Shown here piece after piece: positions 1 through 5,433 of a stretch of 9,094 nucleotides of DNA (positions are counted from its first letter, which is position 1; every line of letters starts with the position of its first letter). This stretch comes from Desulfurococcales archaeon (GTDB taxonomy: Archaea > Thermoproteota > Thermoprotei_A > Sulfolobales > NBVN01): NCBI GenBank assembly GCA_023255965.1, contig JAGDWE010000011.1:1-9094 (forward strand). The letters run 5' to 3'. The notes below the pieces were generated by a model. It had not been told where the DNA came from. It saw only the letters and a program-made list of their open reading frames with translations, and ran no database searches. Both the position numbers and the translations under genes were made by a program.

Positions 1-1
1 C

Positions 2-136
2 ATCGTTAGATGCGGCCTCGCGGCGTTGGGCCCTACGAGCCCGTGGAGTGCGGGTGAAGCTAGTGATCCCACATCAGGGGCTAACTCCGCCCACGGAGTT
101 GAGAGCGCCATGAGTGGGGGAAACGCAACAACCTAA
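2..136 (+). CDS. tnpB: C-terminal end of a probable TnpB (IS200/IS605 or IS607 family) nuclease, partial
   Basis: This frame is open from the window edge to TAA at 134-136. The 44 residues begin IVRCGLAALGPTSPW and end MSGGNATT. The start resembles the segment that follows the last catalytic Asp of TnpB (D-x-N-A-A-x-N-I, then Gly/Leu-rich). A low-complexity Ser/Gly/Ala/Pro tail is common in archaeal TnpB, where the same DNA also encodes the element's right-end structure. The catalytic RuvC and zinc-finger regions lie outside the window, so family assignment rests on the tail alone. I count about 65% G+C over 1-120, far above the AT-rich genes next door, which suits a mobile gene or DNA that also specifies a folded RNA. 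A second copy of the last 15 codons is at the other window end. Alternatives are another multicopy transposase or a repeated host gene. Confidence 0.5.
   Translation: MVRCGLAALGPTSPWSAGEASDPTSGANSAHGVESAMSGGNATT
83..100 (+). other. Perfect 7-bp hairpin inside the 3' end of the TnpB-like gene
   Basis: AACTCCG (83-89) pairs with CGGAGTT (94-100) around the loop CCCA. A second possible pairing joins CCCAC (90-94) to GTGGG (114-118), which would make a pseudoknot-like fold with the first stem. IS200/IS605 right ends carry a hairpin just inside the element boundary, and the same region is the 3' part of the omega RNA that guides TnpB. The hairpin ends 36 nt before the point where the two copies diverge, as such a structure would. 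This role is inferred; no cleavage motif was identified. Confidence 0.45.
92..136 (+). repeat. Left arm of a 45-bp perfect inverted repeat at the window ends
   Basis: The arm is identical to the reverse complement of 9050-9094. It runs from inside the hairpin to the last base of the TAA stop. The next base differs (g on the left, a on the right copy read on its own strand), and nothing beyond matches. The repeat probably extends further left (1-91 here), but the right-hand copy is cut off by the window edge. Confidence 0.95.
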
Positions 137-137
137 G

Positions 138-527
138 TTAATAGAGCGATCTATCAATTACGTCGTAGCTATAGCTCTTAGCTCTTAAAGCCTTAGCTAT
201 ATATGTAAATGAAGCCACCGGATCCGAGCGTTCACCGCATGAGTAAACGTCGACTGTTGCGAAGCGGTACTCAGGCCACGTATGGATTGTGATATGCGAT
301 TCTAGGATGATTGCAACAAGGCTTACGCCAGGATGTATTTTCCAGTACTTTACATCAAGTAAAGTCATGTTACCTTCCTTAGCTGCGTTGGTCGCTACCT
401 CGGCTAGGTATTCGGCATCGGACAGAATGTCTGGATCGCATTCAAATAAGCTTCCATAGACATGTTTACCAATTACCTTATGATTAGCCTCTTTAACTTC
501 CTTTAGTAATGAACGTAGCCCACCCAT
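138..527 (-). CDS. speD: Pyruvoyl-dependent SpeD-family decarboxylase (arginine or S-adenosylmethionine decarboxylase proenzyme)
   Basis: The 129-residue proenzyme has the usual length of the class 1B SpeD family. The self-cleavage site is in LESHITIHTWPE: cleavage between E76 and S77 would turn Ser77 into the pyruvoyl cofactor. C97 in VDVYSCG is the conserved catalytic Cys. The product makes either decarboxylated AdoMet for spermidine or agmatine from arginine. In Crenarchaeota a SpeD paralogue is the arginine decarboxylase, and the DVYSCG-x-x-(S/T)DP and terminal DRS features here recall that branch rather than the DLFTCGE form of AdoMet decarboxylases. I therefore lean to arginine decarboxylase, from memory of family sequences. 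The ATG at 527 follows a G-rich stretch (528-545 on the other strand) and a TATA element over a palindrome at 555-574. The stop lies one base from the end of the TnpB-like repeat, so transcripts from the two genes converge. Confidence 0.9.
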   Translation of the reverse strand: MGGLRSLLKEVKEANHKVIGKHVYGSLFECDPDILSDAEYLAEVATNAAKEGNMTLLDVKYWKIHPGVSLVAIILESHITIHTWPEYRFATVDVYSCGERSDPVASFTYIAKALRAKSYSYDVIDRSLY

Positions 528-554
528 CGGCCCCCCAACCCCCTACTAAAGTGG

Positions 555-574
555 TTAAAAGGCCTTTTAAATTT
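555..574 (-). promoter_or_regulatory. speD promoter region overlapped by a perfect 16-bp palindrome
   Basis: TTAAAAGGCCTTTTAA at 555-570 is a perfect palindrome. On the - strand AAATTTAAAA (565-574) is a reasonable TATA box. A start of transcription about 26 bp downstream, near 543, would leave roughly a 16-nt leader before the ATG at 527. The palindrome therefore sits on and just downstream of TATA, where a bound regulator would block the basal factors. Operator function is inferred from position and symmetry only. Confidence 0.5.
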
Positions 575-591
575 AATCCAGCCCTATAATG

Positions 592-658
592 GCTTCCATC
601 AATTAATTAAGAACTAAACGATAATTAATCCTAACTCCTAAATATTAGTGATGGAAGC
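592..658. repeat. 9-bp inverted repeat flanking the start of the endonuclease III-like gene
   Basis: GCTTCCATC (592-600) is the reverse complement of GATGGAAGC (650-658), with 49 bp between. The right arm includes the ATG at 651 and its next codons. AATTAATTAA, itself nearly symmetric, directly follows the left arm. It could be a looped operator or an RNA stem occluding the start, or simply chance. Confidence 0.35.
614..628 (+). promoter_or_regulatory. Likely promoter of the endonuclease III-like gene (leaderless)
   Basis: A purine-rich BRE-like stretch CTAAACG (614-620) precedes the AT-rich box ATAATTAA (621-628). The usual 26-bp spacing puts the transcript start near 650, on or beside the ATG at 651. 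There is no ribosome binding site before this ATG, which fits a leaderless message. Confidence 0.45.
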
Positions 659-1655
659 GGTAGACGTTAATATTAACAAATGTAAGGAGGTCAGCCATAT
701 ATTTAAGGAGTTAACTAATAGAATCCCCATTGACTCGTTCACTGATGAGAGGTTCTATCCTCCTAAGGGAACTGATACCGAGTTAGTTACTAGGTATTTC
801 ATGTTCATGGTCGCGATAGATCATAGAACCAGTAGGTATAGGCCTTTTGAAGCTATAGTAGATGGTCAATTATATCATGGTGCAGATCTACTTTACAAAC
901 TAGGTATGAAGAAATTTACTAGGGATCCAGAGTTCTTCAGCCCCGAGAGAATGGCTAAGATAACGCCTGCTGAAGTAGCTTCATGGCTGAGCGTTAAGGG
1001 CATTGATGGAGAGGTAATCACTGTATGGGATTATGAGGCGAGAGCTAAACTATTAAATGACTTAGGGTCTAAAATACTTGATGGTTACGGGGGATCATGT
1101 TATAGAGTAATTCTTCTATCAGGTAATTATTTAAAGCGCGATGGACGCGGCTTCATAGATAGACTTAAGGCATTTAAAGCATATAGTGACCCTGTCGAAA
1201 AGAAGGCATACTTACTTGTTAAGTTCTTAAACAGGAGGGGCATCTTAACATTTACTGATGTAGATAATGCCGAGGTGCCAGTAGATAACCATGTATCTAG
1301 GATTGCCTTAAGGTTAGGGCTGATAGAATTAAGTGACAACTACTTCAATAAGATACTAATGAGGGAGCCCTTCACTGAGTACGAGGATATAATGATTAGA
1401 TCTAAGATTAGGGACGCATTTAAAGTTATCTCATATTTTGCTGGAGTAAGCCCTCTAATACTCGATGACCTCCTATGGATGTTTGGCAGGGATTGCTGTA
1501 CCAGAGGGAGACCGGCATGTATCGCCCCATCTAATAGCGGATGTGTTAAACTAGGTATGTGGAGGGATGGCTGTCCTTTCTCAAATCAATGTATATTATT
1601 AAGTAAAGGCGTGTTGATAGATGAACATTTATTTGAAGATACGTATTATTATTAG
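651..1655 (+). CDS. Endonuclease III-like (HhH-GPD superfamily) protein with a C-terminal iron-sulfur cluster loop
   Basis: The protein has 334 residues from the ATG at 651; a GTG at 648 adds one residue, and residue numbers here count from that GTG. The best landmark is VPVDNHVSRIALRLGLI at 210-226, which matches the VDTHVxR segment of endonuclease III relatives holding the catalytic Asp. DPVEKKAYLL (181-190) upstream may align with the HhH segment, so K185 or K186 could stand for the catalytic Lys, but the LPGVGxKTA consensus is not evident. The C terminus carries Cys at 283, 284, 291, 299, 309 and 315. C284-x6-C291 and C309-x5-C315 reproduce the first and last spacings of the [4Fe-4S] loop, but a 17-residue insertion replaces the usual two residues between them. 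The N-terminal 130 residues, including AIDHRT and VDGQLYHGADLLY, are not part of the glycosylase core as I know it. Base excision repair or a nucleobase glycosylase role is inferred. A winged-helix gene starts 11 bp after the stop. Confidence 0.6.
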   Translation: MEAVDVNINKCKEVSHIFKELTNRIPIDSFTDERFYPPKGTDTELVTRYFMFMVAIDHRTSRYRPFEAIVDGQLYHGADLLYKLGMKKFTRDPEFFSPERMAKITPAEVASWLSVKGIDGEVITVWDYEARAKLLNDLGSKILDGYGGSCYRVILLSGNYLKRDGRGFIDRLKAFKAYSDPVEKKAYLLVKFLNRRGILTFTDVDNAEVPVDNHVSRIALRLGLIELSDNYFNKILMREPFTEYEDIMIRSKIRDAFKVISYFAGVSPLILDDLLWMFGRDCCTRGRPACIAPSNSGCVKLGMWRDGCPFSNQCILLSKGVLIDEHLFEDTYYY

Positions 1656-1666
1656 ATTGAGTAATT

Positions 1667-1915
1667 ATGGAATCTAGAGCAAAGTTGGATGAGGTAGTAA
1701 GATCCCTAACTAATGAAGAGTTAACAGTGCTTAAGTACTTTATAAAGTATAGATCGGTGGGTGAATTACTCGCCATAAGGGAACTTAAAGCATTATACGG
1801 GGTTCAGGAGCCAGTAAGGGTTATTAATAGGTTAATAGATAAGGGGTTATTAACTAGAGGGTTAGGATGTTACAACGTCTCACAGGATGTCTTAAAATAC
1901 ATTAAAATCACGTAG
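1667..1915 (+). CDS. Small winged-helix-like protein, 82 residues
   Basis: The predicted pattern is helical (DEVVRSLTNEELTVLKYFI), followed by a helix-turn-helix-like part (VGELLAIRELKALYG, then EPVRVINRLIDKGLLTR) and a short wing-like GLGCYNVSQDVLKYI. The KGLL(T/V)R sequence after the recognition-type helix is typical of archaeal winged-helix regulators. There is no other domain and no Cys cluster. It lies 11 bp downstream of the iron-sulfur protein gene and 26 bp upstream of the RecA-fold gene on the same strand, so it probably shares their transcript. It may regulate the divergent speD side or the pilus genes downstream; neither can be told from sequence. Confidence 0.6.
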   Translation: MESRAKLDEVVRSLTNEELTVLKYFIKYRSVGELLAIRELKALYGVQEPVRVINRLIDKGLLTRGLGCYNVSQDVLKYIKIT

Positions 1916-1941
1916 TTAAGAGGAGCTGTAGGGTGATGTAG

Positions 1942-2520
1942 GTGGATGCTATCAGCAGGTTACTGGCTGAATTACCTAAGCAAACGTTAATATTAATTAC
2001 AGGCAATGCTTATACGCTACCTTTCCATGTAGGTATTGAAGTAATTAAGAGGTACTTTAACAACTTCAAATGGTATTTCGTGGTAGAGGGATTAATAGGA
2101 CGCTACCTAGGCATAATAAGGGACCACTTCAACATCGCTAAGAATGATATAGAGTTCATTGGCGATCTATGTGGGGGCCTTAAGGAATTAAGTGGGATTA
2201 TAGGAAGCGAAGGCGATTTAGTATACATAGTTATAAACTCATCAACTAAATGCATTAATGACTATATAGATATGCTAGCTAAGAGGCCGCTAGATGTTAG
2301 GTCAATAATAGTAGTTCAAGTCGATGAAGATCTATCTAAGCCATTCACGTATTTAGCCGACTTAATCATAAGGTTGAGGGTCGTTGAGGACGTAAATAGC
2401 CTTAAGACCATATCTAGGGTAGCCAAATTAATAACTACAGGGGCCCGTGGATCAGAGCTAGTATTGAACTACAACGTAACGGCTACTGGGATAACCTTTG
2501 AGGAATTCCTCAGAATATAG
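1942..2520 (+). CDS. RecA/KaiC-fold protein lacking Walker A, possibly a FlaH-like pilus accessory
   Basis: The 192-residue product begins at GTG 1942, preceded by GGTGAT (1932-1937), a good archaeal ribosome binding site. An ATG at 1936 runs straight into TAG and can be excluded. The order of elements is that of KaiC/FlaH/RadA-type ATPases. A strand plus loop, LILITGNAYTLPFHVG, occupies the Walker A place (G21-F28) without GKT. FKWYFVVEG follows as strand 2. LVYIVINSST (93-102) sits at the Walker B place with Asn99 instead of Asp. SIIVVQVDED and an ARGSELVLNYNVTATGITF ending resemble the terminal strands of KaiC domains. ATP hydrolysis looks lost. In the archaellum, FlaH (ArlH) is a KaiC-like protein that binds the FlaI motor. 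Here the gene lies 64 bp before a pilin and shortly before a GspE ATPase, so a comparable structural role is plausible. The fold assignment is by eye. Confidence 0.5.
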   Translation: MDAISRLLAELPKQTLILITGNAYTLPFHVGIEVIKRYFNNFKWYFVVEGLIGRYLGIIRDHFNIAKNDIEFIGDLCGGLKELSGIIGSEGDLVYIVINSSTKCINDYIDMLAKRPLDVRSIIVVQVDEDLSKPFTYLADLIIRLRVVEDVNSLKTISRVAKLITTGARGSELVLNYNVTATGITFEEFLRI

Positions 2521-2538
2521 GTTCAGCTTATGCGATGG

Positions 2539-2553
2539 GAAAGCTTAATATTT
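2539..2553 (+). promoter_or_regulatory. Pilin promoter (BRE plus TATA), which decides the pilin start
   Basis: GAAAG (2539-2543) followed by CTTAATATTT (2544-2553) fits an archaeal BRE/TATA pair. Transcription would start near 2574. That leaves the ATG at 2555 upstream of the transcript start, and leaves AGGTG (2573-2577) seven bases before the in-frame GTG at 2585. A TATA box here suggests the pilin can be expressed separately from the upstream genes. Confidence 0.55.
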
Positions 2554-2584
2554 AATGCATGATAAGTTAATTAGGTGCTATTTA

Positions 2585-2998
2585 GTGAAGGGCGTCTCAC
2601 CAATAGTAGCCACCATAGTGCTAATACTTATATCGCTGGCCGCCTCATTAATCCTATGGACGTGGATTTCAAACATGATTTCACAGACAACTACTTCGTC
2701 AGAAATATATTTCCTTAATGAGAGGGTTAGGATCGAGGCGGTTAGCACTCAAAGCAATGTCGTTAAGGTCTATGTGAGGAATCTGATGAATAATGATGTT
2801 AGGATTGGGGCCGTGTACGTAATTAACGGTACCTCAGGGGTCGCTATAGCGCAGAACTTAACTTCAGTTACCATAGAAGGCGGCAATGTAGCTGAGATAG
2901 TTATAAGTTTAAAAATGGTATTATCTCCTGGAATATATATAGTAAAAGTGACAACTGTTAGAGGGTATGAGGCATCATACGTATTTGCAGTAGCTTAG
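2585..2998 (+). CDS. Archaeal type IV pilin-like protein with class III signal peptide
   Basis: From GTG 2585 the product is 137 residues beginning MKGVSPIVATIVLI. This is a classic archaeal type IV pilin N terminus: a short positively charged leader ending in Gly, a PibD-type cleavage site after G3, then a hydrophobic helix of about 25 residues (to LILWTWI). The mature part has alternating hydrophobic strands (RIEAVST, VVKVYVRN, IGAVYVING, AEIVISLKM, YIVKVTT) typical of the beta-rich head, with NGT and NLT glycosylation sequons. An upstream in-frame ATG at 2555 would add ten residues, including a Cys, but lies within the apparent promoter. It probably forms the filament or a minor subunit of the machine encoded just downstream. 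A FlaF/FlaG-like stator role is an alternative. Confidence 0.8.
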   Translation: MKGVSPIVATIVLILISLAASLILWTWISNMISQTTTSSEIYFLNERVRIEAVSTQSNVVKVYVRNLMNNDVRIGAVYVINGTSGVAIAQNLTSVTIEGGNVAEIVISLKMVLSPGIYIVKVTTVRGYEASYVFAVA

Positions 2999-3020
2999 GT
3001 GACCCACTATTCCCAATGGT

Positions 3021-4595
3021 ATGAGAAGCACGTTGGACGGGGGTGAGCCTAAGAGTAGTATGAGGTCTGAGGGCCTTAAGAAGATAGGTGAAGGATTAAT
3101 ATCAAGTATAGTTGATCTCTTATCCTTTTACCCAATAATAGATGGGTACTCCTACGCTTACATATATGTGGATAGTGATGGCAGTAAGCGCTACGAAGTG
3201 GTTGAGCCGCATTTGAATGAGCGCGAGAGGTCCCTATTGCTTAGGACTAAGGAGGCATTATTTGAGTACAGGGGTGTGATCGAAAAGTTGATACACGCAG
3301 ATAGTGTGGAGGAGGGCATTAGAGTTCTTAAGGAGGTCCTTACAACTGGGGTTAAGAACGTTAAGCTGTATGATGCTGCATTAATTGATAAGATCTCCTA
3401 TTATCTATCCAGGGATTTGATAGGGTACTCGATCCTCGATCCACTAATTAGGGATCCGAATCTAGAGGATATCGTATGTAGCGGGGTTAATACACCAATC
3501 CATGTATTTCACTCTGAATATGAGTGGTTGAAGTCCAATGTAGTCTTCACGAGCGACGAAGAATTGGAGAGCATGATACGCAAGTTGGCGTTTAAGGCAG
3601 GTGTGGAGGTAAATGTATCTAGGCCCATAGCGGAAGGCATCCTAAAGGAGGGTTTTAGGGTTCATTTAGCCCTTAACGTCGTATCCCGAAGGGGGTCTAC
3701 ATTTACTATAAGGAAATTTAAGCAGGAGCCATACACATTAGTTGACTTAATCAACCTAGGCACCTTAGATCCGTTATTAGCTGCCTATCTATGGCTCTTA
3801 TCAGAGAAGCTCCAGAGCATATTAATTGTAGGTCCTACGGCGTCCGGTAAGACGACGCTATTAAACGCCATTGCCTTAATGATACCGCCTGAGGTTAAGG
3901 TGGTTACCGTGGAGGAGGCGCCCGAATTAAACTTGGTTGGACATGAAAATTGGGTCTCATTAGTAGCTAGATTAAGTAGTGAGGAAGGTGTTAGCAATAT
4001 AACTCTGTATGAGTTGCTTAAGAGCGCATTAAGGCAGAGGCCGGACGTTATAATTGTCGGCGAGATTAGGGGGGAGGAAGCATATACGTTCTTTCAGTCG
4101 ATAGCATTAGGTCATGGGGGGCTATCAACCATTCACGGCGATAGCGTGGAATCGGTCATTAGGAGATTGGAAGCCCATCCATTTAATGTACCTAGAAGCC
4201 TCATTCAAATGGTTAGAGTCTTACTGTATATTGGGAGGGTTCAAGTAGGTGAATATGCACTACGTAGGAGGGTTTTAGAAGTTAAGGAGATTCACGGCTT
4301 AGATCCTAAGACCAACGAGTTGATCCTAGCTACTCCATTTAGGTGGATTCGTGAGAGCGATTCATTCGCGTTCTCAGGGTATAGCCATGCACTTAAATTC
4401 ATCGCTGATAGATTAAGCATAAGTTATGATGAAGTATTTAATGACCTGCTAAGGAGGGCGGTAATAATGAGGTGGTTAAGTAGGAAGAAAGTAGGCATCC
4501 GTGAATTACATAGCATCGTAAGGAGGTATGGTAGTGATTGGTTCACGTTGTATTCGCTTGCTGCATCCGAGGTCGGACCCATTGAATTCCCTTAA
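3021..4595 (+). CDS. GspE/FlaI/VirB11-type secretion ATPase of a type IV pilus
   Basis: The 524-residue hexameric motor ATPase is predicted to power pilin extraction and assembly at the membrane. The N-terminal 150 residues include VEPHLNERERSLL, typical of the archaeal GspE/TadA group. The core has Walker A GPTASGKT (271-278), an Asp-box equivalent VTVEEAPEL with E298 and E299, Walker B DVIIVGEI (342-349) with catalytic Glu348, and the His box STIHGDS (369-375). Length and motif order are normal. The ATG at 3021 lies 22 bp after the pilin stop. Another in-frame ATG at 3060, with GGGGTGAG upstream, would remove 13 residues that show no motif and is a credible alternative. The next gene starts inside the 3' end of this one, which points to co-translation of motor and platform. 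Confidence 0.9.
   Translation: MRSTLDGGEPKSSMRSEGLKKIGEGLISSIVDLLSFYPIIDGYSYAYIYVDSDGSKRYEVVEPHLNERERSLLLRTKEALFEYRGVIEKLIHADSVEEGIRVLKEVLTTGVKNVKLYDAALIDKISYYLSRDLIGYSILDPLIRDPNLEDIVCSGVNTPIHVFHSEYEWLKSNVVFTSDEELESMIRKLAFKAGVEVNVSRPIAEGILKEGFRVHLALNVVSRRGSTFTIRKFKQEPYTLVDLINLGTLDPLLAAYLWLLSEKLQSILIVGPTASGKTTLLNAIALMIPPEVKVVTVEEAPELNLVGHENWVSLVARLSSEEGVSNITLYELLKSALRQRPDVIIVGEIRGEEAYTFFQSIALGHGGLSTIHGDSVESVIRRLEAHPFNVPRSLIQMVRVLLYIGRVQVGEYALRRRVLEVKEIHGLDPKTNELILATPFRWIRESDSFAFSGYSHALKFIADRLSISYDEVFNDLLRRAVIMRWLSRKKVGIRELHSIVRRYGSDWFTLYSLAASEVGPIEFP
4521..4527 (+). promoter_or_regulatory. Internal ribosome binding site for the first GspF/TadC-like gene
   Basis: AGGAGGT lies within the last codons of the ATPase gene. 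It abuts the ATG at 4528 with no spacing but sits six bases before the in-frame GTG at 4534, which makes that GTG the better start. Confidence 0.5.
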
Positions 4596-5433
4596 CTCAT
4601 TGGTGAACCGATTAGTTCGCATGCTTAATAACTACGAAAGATACGTAATTGGGTCAGGGCTATCTCCCTCCCTTGAAACCTACGTTAGGAGGTCCATTAA
4701 AGTTACCTTAATAGCGTGCTCTATATCGCTAGTTCTATATGCGTTGACGGCACTTGCACTTGGGTTTAAATTAATTAACGCCATCATTGACTTAATCATG
4801 TTGCTAGCGATACTAATTCCTCTGGCGTTCTTCTTATCTACCACCTTAATACCTAAATTGCTCTTCTTAAATAGGGGGTTTAAACTTGAGGCTAAATACT
4901 ATAGATTGCTCTTCTTCCTATCGCTTTTCCTTACATCAGGTTTAGGGGTCACTAAATCCTTATTAAAACTTACTCAACTTAGGGACGAATTAAAGGACTT
5001 CAGCATAGAATTAGATATCATCGAGGATAGATTAATGCTTGGCTACGATTTCAACGAAGTGATCAGCTATGTCGCATCAATAACGCCATGCAAGTCGCTA
5101 TCTAATCTGCTACTAAGCATCATAGGTATTGAAAGAAGCGGATACAGCACCTTACCGGTGATGACTAATTTAGCCAATAATTACTTCACATTACTTAAGG
5201 CTAGGATGGAGGAGGCGATCAATTATTTAGGAATGCTAACTGAGGCGTTTATTGCCATAGCACTTATATTCCCCTTAATAATCTCCATAATCACATCATC
5301 AACGTTGCTCGTCCCTGTAGGGGGGTTAGATCCCTACGCATTGATGCTGATGACTCTCTTAGTAATTATGCCTACATCATTATTCATCTACTACGTAGTT
5401 ATCGATTACATATTAAGCGGTGTTACTATATGA
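4534..5433 (+). CDS. GspF/TadC-type pilus platform membrane protein, first of two
   Basis: From GTG 4534 the product has 299 residues. A basic N-terminal segment is followed by two membrane helices (about 55-78 and 81-104), a cytoplasmic helical domain (about 115-230) and two more helices (about 234-260 and 266-294). The LTSGLGVTKSLLKL and LGYDFNEVISYVA segments are the recurring four-helix unit of GspF, FlaJ and TadB/TadC proteins, the inner-membrane platform on which the GspE-family motor works. The start overlaps the ATPase gene by about 60 bp; GTG 4603 or ATG 4621 would avoid the overlap but have no comparable ribosome binding site. The stop overlaps the next gene by four bases. The protein is about half the size of a full FlaJ/UpsF-like platform, which fits a two-gene arrangement. 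Confidence 0.75.
   Translation: MIGSRCIRLLHPRSDPLNSLNSLVNRLVRMLNNYERYVIGSGLSPSLETYVRRSIKVTLIACSISLVLYALTALALGFKLINAIIDLIMLLAILIPLAFFLSTTLIPKLLFLNRGFKLEAKYYRLLFFLSLFLTSGLGVTKSLLKLTQLRDELKDFSIELDIIEDRLMLGYDFNEVISYVASITPCKSLSNLLLSIIGIERSGYSTLPVMTNLANNYFTLLKARMEEAINYLGMLTEAFIAIALIFPLIISIITSSTLLVPVGGLDPYALMLMTLLVIMPTSLFIYYVVIDYILSGVTI

Noticed and set aside
1..111. An open - strand frame beginning MALSTPWAEL in the GC-rich left end
   Set aside because: GC-rich DNA keeps many frames open. The + strand frame ends precisely where the homology between the two copies ends, which favours it.
1..136. A structured RNA gene such as RNase P or SRP RNA, suggested by high G+C and hairpins
   Set aside because: I could not place conserved RNase P or SRP motifs, and a coding frame explains the exact end of the repeat. 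An omega-RNA overlap remains possible.
1127..1339. A 70-codon frame on the - strand inside the iron-sulfur protein gene
   Set aside because: It is the antisense shadow of a well-supported gene, with no ribosome binding site or recognisable product. The same applies to - strand frames at 1546-1776, 3785-3997 and 5678-5947, and a + strand frame at 7076-7276 inside ABCE1.
1936..1941. ATG at 1936 as start of the RecA-fold gene
   Set aside because: It is followed immediately by TAG; the GTG at 1942 is the usable start.
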